Shown: positions 19,760-32,080, counted from the first letter of the stretch. The stretch: DNA of 64,000 bases from Rhizopus arrhizus (GCA_024220505.1 JAKZZE010000009.1:1126001-1190000), one strand, 5' to 3'. The notes: generated by a model from the letters alone, not told the origin. Made by a program: numbers and translations.

Positions 19760-21004
19760 AACTCGCGGAAAAGTCGGAAGCAGCCCCGAATATTTAAGTT
19801 TGTTGTTTTTTGTAGCACATTTATTTTATAAAAGAAAAAAAAAATGAGGGGAAGATCTCTTTCGTGGCACTTTTCATTTAAATCAATATTACACGGTACT
19901 TTTTTTTCTCTCTCTTATTTTCAAAATGTAAACTTGTCAAATATAATAATGAAACATACGTTTTCATTTTTTTCAGGAATCCTTCCAATGATATCACGTT
20001 ATTGTATTCACAGTATTCATGTTCTTGTCACTGTAGCACAATGTCAATGTGTGGAACAATTTATTGAAGAATGACGTGAAAGCGTGAGGCATCTTAATTT
20101 TATTATTAAAAAGCTAGTCTTAATTTTAAAAGGTAAAGTAATCATTTCAAATACAGTATTAAGTGTGGATAATTCTAAGCACAAAATAGAGAAAGCTATT
20201 GAGAGATAATATGTCATCTGTTTTGTTCTTTCAGTATTTTGTTACTTTAACACTTCAAGAAGATAGGTCATCAGTTTGTTTGGCTACAGTCATCGTGTAC
20301 TACTATTCAAAAAGTTAAGTCTCGGGCATCCCTTAAATAGTGAATCGAGCTTTTTTTTGAGTGACATTAATTTTTTTTTTTTGACAGATTGAATGTGTAC
20401 GTGTATTTATCAAACAGCCCATATTTAATAGCTATCTCTTATACTTGATAATCTAGTGCCTTTTTCTATTTAATCCTTACATATTGTGTTTAAATAAATA
20501 AATAATGAAGCATGGAATTCCGAAGCTATACTATCTCTTTGTTCAAACATGTATCTTTTCTTGTCTGTAAAAATCTGTTTTTAACATTTTAAAAAGCAGC
20601 TTATTAATAGATTTACTTTTTTTATATTCCTTCTTTTTTATGTCACTTGATATTTTACATAAGAGTCTAGGAACATTTTTTCTTACTGGAATACAGATAT
20701 TTTGACGTTTCTTTAAAGCAAAAATGGTCCGTCATACATTTGTTTTTTATGATTGTAATGATAAACCTTCCCTCTATGTGTTGACAATCAAAGAATAAAT
20801 TTGTTTTAAACTTAGATTGTCGCGTAAATTATATAAAATGAGTATATAAGCCTGCTTGGATTCATTTTTCTATATTGATTTCTGCTTTACTTTTATTTAA
20901 AAAAGTTAATAAATAGACCATCAATAATGCAATAAGTAAGTATCCAAAAGAAGTAAATATGTTCTTTTAATTTAAACCAGATTAGGGCATCATAACCTCT
21001 GGGA

Positions 21005-21048
<44 letters not shown>

Positions 21049-21296
21049 TTTTCTCCACAGCTTCATGAACATTGCTTACAGGCATTATAATTACAAGTAA
21101 ATCACTGAATTAAAAAGAAAAGAGTATTACTTTGGAAAAGCTATTTTGATGTCTTAATTCTTTGATTTTATTTAATAATTTTTGCATATATTTCCAACTT
21201 TAATAAAATAGCAAGCCAAACCAAAGAACAAATGTTTTTAGTTGATGATGTGTGTATTTATACACGAAATATTACACTTCAAGATCTTGTTTACAG
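19760..21296. other. Intergenic, AT-rich, with a long A-tract
   Basis: No gene is supported. A pure A-run of about 37 nt lies at about 21010-21046. It follows GGGATTGT and could be the tail of an old retroposed copy, but I found no flanking duplication. Confidence 0.45.
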
Positions 21297-22563
21297 TTAT
21301 TCAACTGTTTGACACATAATTCCAGTAAATGCGGCTGTCAATGCACGTTGATGGGCAAATCTTGCTTGATAACCACCTGCCCTAGTTTGTTTATTCGTAT
21401 TAATGTAATCAGTAGATCTATAGAGGATATTTAGTCATCTCTTTCATACTTTCTCTTCTTCATTATAAACTTACGAATCAACGTAATTGGATTGGATAGA
21501 AATTCCAGTGGTATATTCATATTGCAAAGAGAAGGGATCAAAATTTCTTGCCTCTGCTTCTTTCATTTCTGCATCTGTATCTATTGCTGTTGTTATCCAT
21601 GAAGGCATAGACAAGCGTGAAGATAAATCGTTTTGTATATTAGCTCTTGATGAAGATCTTTTGAGTGCTGCTTGGCGAGCTTGAAGGATAGCTGCCGCTG
21701 ATTTGTTGGTTGAAGCCAGTTCTGCAATAAGTTCTGCCTTCTCTTGCTCTTTTGACTTTCTTTCTTCTTCTAATTGTTGTAAATAATCTTCGCGCTTTTG
21801 CTCTTTCTCTTGCTTTTCTAATTCACTTTGATAGCTTCTAAATCTTTGCTCAGTAACATTCTTTGCTTGATTGGCTGCAATACTCTCTTGGTTTTCTAGT
21901 TCATATGTAGCAATTCTTGCTTCTGTTTCTGCCACATCCACTTCATTCATCAAATTAAATGCTAAAGTCAAATATATTAGCCTCTTTATACTCTTCATAG
22001 TTCATGCACTTTACTTATATCTTCCACCATTTCTAAATAATCATTATAAGCAAGTAAACTTGGAAAGTCTTCAGATCTTTTATTAAACCTTTAAAATAAT
22101 AATTAATAATTTACATAGATTTTTTTTTACTTTCTTTTTATTATATTACACTTTAGCTACTCTTTTTCGTATGCGAACTTCTTTTTCTACAGCTAAATCT
22201 TCAAAAATTTGTGACATGAACTGATTCTTTCTTAGAACCTGTTGACATATAGGACAAGGAGCAGGTCCATGACTAAACAGTCTATCAATGCACGATTCGC
22301 ACCTATATATAAGAAATCGAGATTAACATATGATGTGAGAAAGAATGTACTTTACATTTTGTGGAAACATGGAGACACTAAAAGTTTAAGATTAGGTGTC
22401 AAATATTTATCACTTTTACAAACTGGACACTGTGCATCTTCTTCCTAATCAGAATTAAGAAAATGTTATCCTTTTTATAATGATTGCTTCTTACTTGAAA
22501 AGAAACAACAGAAGATCCCGTTTTTCCAATTGTAAGTGTCTGATTTCTTAAAACATTTGCCAT
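21297..22563 (-). CDS. TFB3: TFIIH/CAK assembly factor Tfb3 (MAT1)
   Basis: A RING-finger subunit that tethers the CDK-activating kinase to TFIIH. The start is MANVLRNQTLTIGKTG at 22563. Later exons complete a C3HC4 RING: EDAQCPVCKSDKYL, LLVSPCFHKM spliced to CESCIDRLFSHGPAPCPICQ, then LRKNQFMSQIFEDLAVEKEV. The MAT1 core reads FNLMNEVDVAETEARI and YELENQESIAANQAKN, followed by a Glu/Lys-rich coiled coil (DYLQQLEEERKSKEQEKAEL). The long open frame appears to end at 21471, but that TAA is inside a GTAAG donor. Splicing 21474-21382 joins the last exon (21381-21297), which gives the family C-terminus AGGYQARFAHQRALTAAF. That exon supports the intact gene. Confidence 0.95.
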
Positions 22564-24067
22564 TTTATGCTACGCAGGTAAGAAAAGAAAAAATAGAAAA
22601 AGTCCGGCGTTCAACTTTTTAGCTGCTTTAAATAAATGCATATTTGAGTTGAGCACTTTAATATAACACATTGTTCTTTTATCAAAAACAGCACTTTTCT
22701 GAATTTTCATTTCTATTAGATAATTTATCATAAATTAATAATAAGGAAAGCTAATGTGAACGCTCAAAATGCTATTTATTTTGTTTACTTATTGTTTTCA
22801 TCGATTAGTTTTACCTTTTTTTTTCAGTCAATGATAAAGTAATTTCCTTTACTCATTTTGTACAGAAAAAAAAAAGTTATCAAATCAAAAGAAGCCTTTA
22901 TCACCACCTTGATATTAGCTATATCGAATCAAAAATAAGGAAGGATGACACATTTGTATTTTTGCCTATAAAATACAATTTGATTTAATCAAAATCTGTA
23001 GCAGAATTAGCTCATTGGGTATCTCTGCCATCCAAATTTGATGAGTTGCTTCATTTTTATTTTCTAGAATAATAAATAAATAAGCGCTGCGACTAAGATT
23101 TCTTTAGCTGACATATGTAACCACTTATATAAAGTATAACAATTAATGCAATATTGGCTTTAGTTAGGTAATTAATGCCTAATCACATATTAGTAAAGCA
23201 TAGTACTAGTTGCTCAGAAAGGAAATAGTCAATCAGCATCATTTGCTTTTATGCTTAGATTTTATTATATAAGAGTTGTAAGGAAGTGGCACCTAAAATA
23301 CTTGCCCTTTTTATGATAATAAGTGAAGAATCATTAGGATGTTTGTTAAGCTGGTAGTCACATAAGACAAAAAAGGGATGCAGGTATTTTCAACATATTT
23401 GTTGAAAGTGAGTCGAAATTTTCTAATAAGCACAATCTGTAGTTATTAGATAAATGATTACTACTTACTCGAGCAAGCGCATTAGAAGAAATTTAGTGTA
23501 GAATTTCGAATGTGTTGTTTGATCCATTATCTCTGAGTATTTCAAGGATGCTAGATAGCACTTGTTATTGCTTTACCAAAAAAACATACAAATATTTTCC
23601 AAATTTTACATATTACATTATCATTAACTATTGCTTTTAGTACTTAGCGATGTTTATGGATACCATCCCTTCTACCGGTTTTCTATTTTTGTTGTTTTGT
23701 CAAGCTTCTACTCAATTTTTATTTTCATTGAGATAGACAGCAATGCCACCTCTATAATACTAGAAGTCAAATCAATGCCACATTATATTATATCAAATGT
23801 ATGTTCAGTCAACATCAATGCATATTATGTTTTAAACTATTAGATATCATGTCATTATATCTTTAGAACCTATGATATCTTTTTATAACCTGTTTTTCTT
23901 TATAAATAATTTGAGAATGTAGAATATTTCTTAAGAATATTTTTGTTCAAATTAACCCAAGTTATTTGCTTTATTTGAACTCTTTCATCGCTTGTCGCAC
24001 TGAATCATGATTAGAAAAAGTTGCTTTTCCTTGTTAACATTTGGGTGTAATCACCAATTGCATAGAA
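22564..24067. other. Intergenic, AT-rich
   Basis: A 1.5-kb stretch without a supported gene between divergent TFB3 and SEC65. It contains their promoters. A weak tRNA A-box-like string near 23005 has no matching B box. Confidence 0.45.
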
Positions 24068-24074
24068 TATAAAC
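24068..24074 (+). promoter_or_regulatory. TATA-like element of SEC65/SRP19
   Basis: TATAAAC lies 80-86 bp upstream of the ATG at 24154. Confidence 0.45.
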
Positions 24075-24153
24075 TGAGAATAAAAACACGGCTTGAGAGA
24101 ACTTTCGTGACTGGTCAGAACTTTGCTTCTCTTTCTTCAAGACATCAGCAAAA

Positions 24154-25015
24154 ATGTCAATGCTTAACAAGTTGAAACAGACTCAAAAGAATCCAGTCTT
24201 TTTGGATGAAAACGAAGATATGGATGTTGATAACATGGACTTTCCTCTTCCTTCTGATCCTTCACCTTCAACTCCAAGTGGAATGCCTAACATGGCAGAA
24301 CTTCAAAAAATGATGCAAAGTCTATCTGCTGAATCAAATCCTGCACCAGAAACAGATTACATTTCTGTAGCAACTGGACCACAAGGTGTACGTAAAATGC
24401 AACCAGAGGAATATAAAGAGTAAGCCAAGTCTATACTTTTTTGTTTATACTTTTTTACTAAACCATTTCTTTTTTCTTATAGTTGGGTGTGTGTGTATCC
24501 ATGTTATATTGATGTAGACAAGTCTGCACAAGAGGGGAGAAAAATTGCAAAGCAAAAAGGCATCAAGGATCCACATGCTTATCATATGGCATTAGCTGTG
24601 CAGCGCTTAGGTCTATCAGTTGTTTATGAGGTAAGTTAAATGAGAAAAAAAAAGAAAAAAAAAAGAAAGGGAAAATATTAAGGATTGTTTATAGAACAAG
24701 CGTCATCCTCGAGATTGGGTAAATATTGGTCGTATTCGTGTTCAATTGAAGGGCAACGACAGATTTTATATTAATCCCAAGTTAACCAGTCGTAAGCAAT
24801 TGTTCATTGCTATTGCAGAGCTTATGCCAATTGTTCAAAAAGAAAGCAGTGTACCTAGCACTTATGCATCTCCTCTTATGACTTTGGAAGAAGTCGATGA
24901 ACAAAGAAAAGCCCAAGGTCTACCTGCTTTGTCAGATATGCAATTTAATAATCCATTGGCTCCACAAATACCAGCTAAACCTAAAAAGCAGAAGGTTAAG
25001 TACGTACGTGCTTAA
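24154..25015 (+). CDS. SEC65: Signal recognition particle subunit SRP19 (Sec65)
   Basis: It binds SRP RNA and promotes SRP54 loading, for co-translational targeting to the ER. Three exons (24154-24419, 24483-24630, 24695-25015) give 244 aa. The first 85 residues are acidic and Pro/Ser/Met-rich. The SRP19 domain begins across the first splice (EEYKDWVCVYPCYIDVDKSA) and continues with GRKIAKQKGIKDPHAYHMAL. It crosses the second intron at VYE/NKRHPRDW and ends at RIRVQLKGNDRFYINPKLTS with family spacing. The C-terminus is Lys-rich (PAKPKKQKVKYVRA), as in other SRP19 proteins that contact RNA. No damage is seen. Confidence 0.96.
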
Positions 25016-25174
25016 ATAAAATGCAATCTTTGTAGACATAAAAGTTTTTTTTAAAAGGTTTTTATTCAGATGTCGGTAGTATCCGCTCTCCATTTAAATT
25101 GGAATATGATAATTTACAAAAAAGATATATTATTTATATGCTATTGTGCGAGCTCAAACGACTTCTAAGTCGAT

Positions 25175-25760
25175 TTATCTCAAGCTGCATGTTGCCCTGG
25201 CTGCAGCTTCATCCGACCAAAAAGCAGTATCATTAAATATAAATTTCCAGTAAATTCGCCATAACGACCATACAGCGCAGGCAGCAAAAGCCTGTCCATC
25301 AAAAGAGAATTGTGGAAGCACCTTCAGTTCAGAGGCCACTGAGAGTAAGATGTGTTTGTAATCAAGAAAGGTTGGTTGTAAAAAGCATCTGTAGGCTAAT
25401 TTCAACCACAAAGGGCGCTTTAAAGGACGTGACCATAGAAGATGTTCATCAGTATTTACCCCTCCGCATAGAGGACAAAAGGGATCAGGAAAGGTTGTAA
25501 GACCGAAGCAATACAGGCGAGACCTGCACGACAATTTTGAGTGAAAAGTTCGCCAAAGGACTGTCCGTGCACAGTGCGGTATGGGGGAGCGCCAGAAGTT
25601 AGTGTATGAATTCGCAGAAACAACAGAAGAGGTAGCAGGCATTGTACCTAAGGGGTCAACGGCTAGATTTCGGAACCATTTTGTGGACATATCCATGAAA
25701 GCCGTACCATCAGGAAGAAGCTGTAGAAAAATTCGATCGAAAGCAGAATGAGAGCTATGA
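25175..25760 (-). pseudogene. LINE-C relic: C-terminal zf-RVT region of a reverse transcriptase
   Basis: The leftward frame has the zinc-binding region found after many LINE reverse transcriptases: FWRSPIPHCARTVLWRTFHS, then DPFCPLCGGVNTDEHLLWS (Cys-x2-Cys ... His) and VWSLWRIYWKFIFND. No endonuclease or RT core is present, so it is a 5'-truncated fragment. It belongs to a different family from LINE-A. The related 3' pieces at 30.7 and 47.7 kb share the closing W-rich motif. A LINE-B fragment begins about 100 bp to its right on the other strand. Confidence 0.75.
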
Positions 25761-25857
25761 AAACGAAATGAATGTAGACATAAAAAGTGATAATAAACTT
25801 TAATTATATATTTCAAATTTTTGAGAAAAATAAAAATAGTTTGGACAAAAGTGATGA

Positions 25858-26470
25858 TGTAAGCTGCTCTTTCTTTGTCATCGTTCATTATACTTGGGCC
25901 CTATTCTTTGGTTTCCCATGTCTTACTCTGAACGCAGCAGATGCGTCCATTGGAGATTTGGTTAAATGCCTGGTGATCAACCAAAGCTTTGCCCCAAGCA
26001 TCCTGACCGCTTTCTTTCCAGGAAACATGCTATGCAATGCCTCGATGTGCATCAAAGTTTACAAATGCCGACTGCTATTGGAGATCCTTTGTCTTTCCTT
26101 TTGAGCCACTACCCACTCGCAAACCACGCTCCTGTCAATCTGTTTCCTCTTGGCTTCTCCGCTGACTCATCATATGTCTGATTCTTTTTTAGCTCGATCA
26201 CCTTTATCATCAAAAAATGCCTCTCTCGCCTCCACTCTTTCCCAGAAAACGGCTCTTGGATTGATTGCCCTAGAACTCACGCTTATATCTATGCCATGTC
26301 TTTCCCTCCTCACTCATTTACTTTCTTTTTTCTTCGTTTGTTCTTGATCCCAAAGAATATTCTTTGATTCTCTTACGCTAATTTTTTATTTGTCTTGGGC
26401 AGTTAAGGTGTATTAAAGGTACTGTGTGCTCACTTAAGTCTTTTTTAATAAAAATAAAGTTTATGGTTAA
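25858..26470 (+). mobile_element. LINE-B 3' fragment
   Basis: The decayed C-terminus of an ORF2 related to LINE-A contains MSYSERSRCVHWRFG and then, after a stop, the Cys/His motif (LCPKHP ... RKHAMQCLDVH) and PTAIGDPLSFLLSHYP. The 3' region keeps CTTGGGCA paired with TGCTCACTTAAG, a stem like that of LINE-A, and ends AATAAAGTTTATGGTTAAT, the same terminus as the LINE-B copy at 45.8 kb. It matches the 59.0-59.6 kb copy. No clean duplication remains. Confidence 0.75.
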
Positions 26471-26479
26471 TCGTAATAA

Positions 26480-26869
26480 AATTCTGACCCAGTAAAAATT
26501 TAAGCCATCATTTTTTTCTTAATACTTTCATTGATGTCTAGAAAATTATCTCCAGCTGGTAGAAGGTACACTCCGTTTTGTTAATAAAACGATGTCAGAC
26601 CTATTGATTTCCTTCTAAAAGATTAGCAACAATTATTGTATCTGCTCCTTTTGTTGTAGCCACCTCTTGGATCCTTTATAAACGAGGTAGTTGCTGTTGA
26701 CATTACAAAAAAGAATTTTACTCATTTAATGTAGTTGTTTTGGGAGAACAGCCTCGAGTAGCTGATGGACATGCTGTTCGTCCAATGGGCGTTAGAGAAA
26801 GAGACGAAAAAGACAATAAGCTGCTTTAACTTGTATATAGAATAAACAAACAATTTTTTATTATTGTTT
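26480..26869. other. Unresolved stretch downstream of the biotin carboxylase gene
   Basis: A short open run on the plus strand near 26.73-26.83 kb reads VVVLGEQPRVADGHAVRPM and ends in a stop at 26829. It may be the tail of a decayed gene that I cannot identify. The rest shows nothing. Confidence 0.3.
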
Positions 26870-27640
26870 TTACAGTTTACTCTCCTTTAATTCTCCCAAT
26901 TCAACTACTAGATCGCCTCCTTCAATTAAATCGTTTAATTTAGCACGGATACTTTTAACATTGCCTTGAAGAGGACTTTTGACAACAGTTTCCATTTTCA
27001 TTGCACTCATTACAAACAGAGATTGTCCTATTTGCACCCTATCACCTTCTTTAACATTGATTTCTACAAGCATACCAGTCACAGGAGTTGCAACTTCTGT
27101 GCGATCCTGAGGATTTGCTTTTTTGCGTAAAGCGGAAGATATACTAGATTTTTTAGCAATGGCAATCGATAAGGGTTGTTTATGAGTCGAAGCACGAGCT
27201 ACTGCTGCGAATTCATCGGGAAAGTGGTTAGTTGAAATCGAATCGATCTGTAAAGAGTGAACAGCTAAATTAGTACCGTCGTTGATCTCCATAGTAAAAG
27301 TATCACCCGGTTTGAATTGGATATTGCTGTTAAAGGCTGCTCCTGCTTTCAAAATGTTCTGCTTACTAATTACCATTTTCTTTTGATGGTTTAATTGAGA
27401 TGTTGTTTGTATCAAAGAGTCCATGTTTTCTTCCAAAGATTTGATATGGACACGCAAAAGAGCATCACCAGTGAAAGATAAATCTGACAAAATGGCAATA
27501 AGAAAATTGATATTTGTTTCGACACCAGTAATAACAGTCTGATCAAGTGCAAGCTTTAATTTCGTAATTGCACCATTAAAGCTTTGCCCAGTAACTATCA
27601 ATTTGGCCAATAGAGAATCAAAAGTCTAGAAAATGTTAGC

Positions 27641-27671
<31 letters not shown>

Positions 27672-28912
27672 CGCACGAAACTTACCGGGAGAACAACACA
27701 ACCTGGTTGGATCCAGGTATCTACACGAATACCTGGACCTAAAGGAAACTGGACAGTTCCAATCTTACCAACTGAAAGCATGTTATCATTTAATGGATTT
27801 TCGGCCACCACACGGGCCTGAATTGCTACAAGCCCATTTGGTACCTTGATATCTTCTTGACGCAACTTCAAATTATTCAAACTATCGCCCAATCCTATTC
27901 TAATCTGGGCTTGGACAATATCAACCTGCGTGATCTGTTCTGAAATGGTGTGCTCTACTTGAATACGTGGATTCACTTCAAGAAAATAAAATTCACCGCT
28001 TTCAGGCAGCACAAGGAATTCGACTGTTCCTGCTGAATTGTATTTGATGTAGCGAGCTAACTGAACAGCTGCTTGATGAATAGATTCCCGGAGTGTAGAT
28101 GAGAGGCAAGGACAAGGAGCAACCTACTGAAATTTATTAATTCTCCAAATAAAAAACAGGAGTATTCGTATTACCTCTAGCACCTTTTGATATCTCCTTT
28201 GTATTGAACAATCCCTTTCAAACAAATGAATAATATTCCCCTGATTATCACCCAAGATTTGAACCTCAATATGTTTAGCCCCTATGATAGCCTTTTCAAC
28301 AAACACCTGTCTTGAAGGCGACTCATTCATACAGCGGATAAGGGCCTCGGGTACTTGTTGGTCATTGTGAACAATGCGAATGCCCCTTCCACCACCACCG
28401 TCTCTTGCTTTCAGCATGACTGGATATCCACCACAGCTTCGAACAAATCCAAAGACATCTGCAGGAGATGAAACTGAACTTTCTGTACCTGCAATCGTCG
28501 GTATACCTGCTTCTTTTGCTACCTGGCGAGCAGATACTTTATCACCTACTGCCGTTATACATGTTGATGAAGGACCAATGAATATAATGTTAGATTTTTT
28601 GCATTGATTTGCAAGGTCTATTGACTCAGACAGAAACCCATATCCTGGATGGATAGCAGTAGCATGAACACTATTCCATAATAAAATGAGATTAAAAAAC
28701 TATCCATCATAACGTGGTTACCTCTTAGCTGTTTGAATAATTTCTTGAACGTCTAAAAAGGAGGACACTTTGACTGCTTCAGTAGCTCTAAGGCAATGAC
28801 TCTTATCTTGATCATTTGAATAAACGGCGACGGTTTGGTGACCGAGCTCGGTGGCTGCAATAATAACACGGATAGCTATTTCTCCTCGGTTTGCTATTAA
28901 TATTTTTACCAT
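26870..28912 (-). CDS. Biotin carboxylase-biotin carboxyl carrier protein without carboxyltransferase domain
   Basis: An ATP-grasp biotin carboxylase fused to a biotinyl domain, about 620 aa in four exons (introns near 28.70, 28.12 and 27.65 kb). The N-terminus MVKILIANRGEIAIRVI is the standard opening. Then come AIHPGYGFLSES, VMLKARDGGGGRGIRI (nucleotide-binding Gly-rich loop), KHIEVQILGD, RDCSIQRRYQKVLEVAPCP and FLEVNPRIQVEHTISEQIT (catalytic). The BC C-terminal region follows, and finally the biotin site SAMKMETVVKSP. No carboxyltransferase domain is present, so the acceptor substrate is unknown. The biotinyl domain most resembles pyruvate carboxylase (my recollection). No mitochondrial presequence is evident. 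The third intron contains a 27-nt homopolymer. Alternatives are an acyl-CoA carboxylase alpha subunit or a truncated pyruvate carboxylase paralogue. Confidence 0.85.
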
Positions 28913-29429
28913 TCTTTATATAAAATAAGCAAAAAAAAAAAGTAAATTTAAGGGTGTAACAATCACATTTGATTTGACTCAGCGTTTTTACACTGCGAGA
29001 AAAAAAAGAGATTCCGCCTTCTTATTTCAAAATTCTAGGTGCAGGTTTTTGTGTACCTCATTTACTTTTTGCATTACACAGTTTTACTTTTACTTTTTTT
29101 TTTAAAAAAAAAAAACAATGAAAAACTTTACTTGCTTTTAGACTTAAATGGGCACAGGGTGTCGTTATAAATTAATTGTTCAGACCAGTTTAATTTCAAT
29201 AAAGTATAAAGAACTAAAAAGATTCATTTAAGATCAAGAGAAGTAAAGCATTGTAAAGAAGTGAATGGAGTCAGTGTTTTATTGACCCAATTGAGAAAAG
29301 AAGAATTCAGATGTTTATTCAAAGGAAAGGAAGGGGGAGCTTCTGATGCTGAATAAAATCAGTATCAGAGAGCAGACGAGGCAGTGTTGGCCAAACGAAG
29401 GACCATTAGTACTTGACCGAATCCCGCTT

Positions 29430-29468
<39 letters not shown>

Positions 29469-29470
29469 GA
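28913..29470. other. Intergenic with long T-tract
   Basis: Promoter side of the biotin carboxylase gene, then AT-rich sequence. A run of about 33 T lies near 29434-29467. On the minus strand this would read as a poly(A) tail. Confidence 0.4.
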
Positions 29471-30672
29471 AATTTGTTAAGGATGTGGGATATAAGGTCT
29501 TTGACAAAAGAAGGAATATGTGATTGGAGATGCATTCGTAGGCGATGGACAACGTATTATTTGGTCAAGCGATGAAACTGGCAGTGACACTGTCGGAAAG
29601 ACTCTGTAGGTAGTCAGCTTAGATATTAATGAATGCATTGACTATGCATGTGGGGTATCGTAGGCAATCGAAGGACGGTGTCGATGCTCAAGTTTGGATC
29701 ACAAAGAAGAAAAGCCTGGAATAATGGTCAGTCAAAATCAAAGCAAGTTTGTTATGAAAATTGACCAATTTGTATTTGTAAGGATCGGCAGAAGTTATCA
29801 GAGCGAGAGGAGAGGACAAATCACAACACAGAGGAGTGGTGGACAGCTTGAAGAGTTGGGATGAGTAGTACAATCAAAGAAGCAGAAGAAGACGAGACAA
29901 AAGTGTCATCAGGTAGAGTTAGTGAGGATAAAACGAACTTGGATTGAAAGATAGAGGTGCGTTCTTTCATGGTGGGGATATGTATGAGATGAAGAGTTAT
30001 GCTTGTGCACGATAAACGCAAAATGCCATAAGTACGACGTGAAGAATTGTTCTGGACAGATTCCAATTATAGATAATGGACACCAGTGAGATAAAGGTTG
30101 CCAAGTCATATTCTATTTGAGAGCGGACAATTTGTTGGTAGAGGCGGCAGACGAGAAGTTTGAAGAAACAGTTAGAGCTGAGCCTGATGGATGAAAGGAA
30201 CAGTATAGACCTGTTGGTTTTGTCAGTATTATAACTAACGAGACCCAAATAACTGAGTATCTCAGCAGGCTTAAAAGAGATTCACAGGTAAAAGAAGACA
30301 TTCTGTTTTGGAATAGGCTGACTATACATTGTGTAGGTAGATATGTCGTCTGAAATTATAAGGATTACGTTCTTGACCGGATTCCATCTATATCCTAGGG
30401 ATTTGTGAAATTCGCACTAGTTCAACAAGAATTGTTAGGAATTAGCAGCACTAATGAGAGAAACACTATTTGTATAGAAAGAATTATCTGTAAATGGAAT
30501 CTATTGTCGTTGACAAGGTGAGAATGAAGCATATGAGGAAGGGCGTTGATGTAATACAAATAAAGGAAAGATGAAATAATAGAACTTTGCAAGTCACCAA
30601 TGATAGGCAATAAACAGTAAGATGAAATGTTGGATAATACAACTTCGATAAGGACATCATCAAAGAAATTTT
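29471..30672 (-). pseudogene. Old LINE-A-type relic (RT palm to connection region)
   Basis: Leftward, scattered frames match LINE-A ORF2 in order. FFDDVLIEVVLSN is near 30.66 kb and the broken LQGSILSPYLY region (LQSSIISSFLYLYYINALP) follows. Next come CRLYQQIVRSQIEYDLAT, then IPTMKERTSIFQSKFVLSS and LTLPDD. Many stops and frameshifts show it is old. The 5' boundary is at a LINE-C piece on the opposite strand. Confidence 0.7.
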
Positions 30673-30973
30673 ATATCGGCAGGCTCTCTCTCTCGTTTCC
30701 TTCCATCAAGGTCCTACTGGACTCCAGATGATCTTTGGCTGTGTTTTATTACACTTAAAGACCAACAACATATCCCGCTTCCACTTAATCAGCTCCAATG
30801 CATTGGTCATGGCTTGTATGCTTTATGGAAACAACATTGGTTATGTCTTTACGAACAAGCCCCTTGGGATCCTTCCCAGGTACTGCAAGTCTTTCGGGAT
30901 GAGTTTTTCTTTTTGTCTAATTCCGCATAATTTAAATAAAGTCACACTTTAATACAAAAAAAAAAAAAAAAGA
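30673..30973 (+). mobile_element. LINE-C 3' end with poly(A) tail
   Basis: One frame reads LQCIGHGLYALWKQHWLCLY, then EQAPWDPSQVLQVFRDEFFF and LSNSA stop, like the C-terminus of zf-RVT-type LINE proteins. It is followed by AATAAAGTCACACTTTAATAC and about 15 A. This is the only LINE fragment here with an evident A-tail. Confidence 0.6.
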
Positions 30974-30989
30974 AGATACAGCGATTCGG

Positions 30990-32013
30990 AAAATAAAACC
31001 ACACATTGTTCCGAAAAATCCACGAATTGGTATAGTGAGCACCATATACATATCCATTAAAAAAAACTATAGGTATCTCCTTTTTGTCCAACCTTGAGAA
31101 ACAACCATAAGCTTTCATTTGTGCGGAAATTACAAAGTGATTTAAAAAGTTGGTTTCAGTATGTATACCCGGTTTCTAATTTACCAATTTTATCATTTGT
31201 ACGAGGTGTTTTCCCATTTTCCAATGTTTGAAAATGTGTAAGGTTCACAATTACTTTAATCTAAAACTCAAAGTGCTATTCTTATTATCATAATAGATAC
31301 AGCTTTTATATATCGCTTTACATCTTCTGCAAACTCTTATTTTTTAAATTCAAACTTGGAGGATATATATTATTCAAATAATAATAAATAAAATAATTGG
31401 ATTACTTTATCTGTCATACCTTAAACATTACTCCTTTTGGATAGTTTTAGCGGCATGCCGCTTTCTACAAGTATCGTTCCTGAATAATTCCTGGTTTTAC
31501 CTTACATAAGTATGACTTTTTGCGAGTAAACTTGTTTCGTTTGCTGAAAAGAATAGATGATATAGAGACATCAGTGGACCATTTTACCATTTTGAATTTG
31601 AGTATCTTTCAGTCTCATTATGATTGGATATAGCATTGTTAAAGCATTATTTCATATATATCAAAGGTGACCCAAAATTTGGAAGAGGCTCACTTACACG
31701 TGCTTCATTTGAACTTGATGGGTTTTCAGTTTTTTATTATAATCAAGCTACAAGATGTCTCTCTATTAACTAATTATACATAATGCCTCGAGTAAGAAAT
31801 CAGCTGAAACCAGTAGGACATAAATATCTGGATTACAGAGTTACAAATCAAATAGGTCACTGTAAAACTAATATTTAGTTTCGAAATACGTGAAACACTA
31901 TTAATTTAATGGTTTTACATTGAAAAGAAGTTCTTTCTGGATCAATGTAACATAAATTAATTAGAATTAAATTTATAAAAGCGTACAGGCTGGTTTTGAA
32001 AAAAGATAAAGAG
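30990..32013. other. Intergenic, AT-rich
   Basis: No supported gene in about 1 kb before the polygalacturonase promoter. Short ORFs only. Confidence 0.45.
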
Positions 32014-32021
32014 TATAAAAG
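32014..32021 (+). promoter_or_regulatory. TATA box of the polygalacturonase gene
   Basis: TATAAAAG lies 60-67 bp upstream of the ATG at 32081. Confidence 0.6.
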
Positions 32022-32080
32022 GGAGAAGTCGATCTTCTAGTGTCGATCATTATTCAAGCAGACTTCCTTCTTACCTAAAA

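Noticed and set aside
19844..20074. 76-aa ORF after a TATAAAAG-like string
   Set aside because: No domain, no conserved composition, and AT-rich background; likely chance.
22995..23060. tRNA-like string (TTAGCTCATTGGGTA)
   Set aside because: Only an A-box-like segment; no B box, stem pairing or anticodon arm follows.
25832..26465. Target-site duplication around the LINE-B fragment (AATAAAAATAGTTT versus AATAAAAATAAAGTTT)
   Set aside because: The right-hand copy lies inside the element's own conserved 3' end, so the similarity is AT-rich coincidence.
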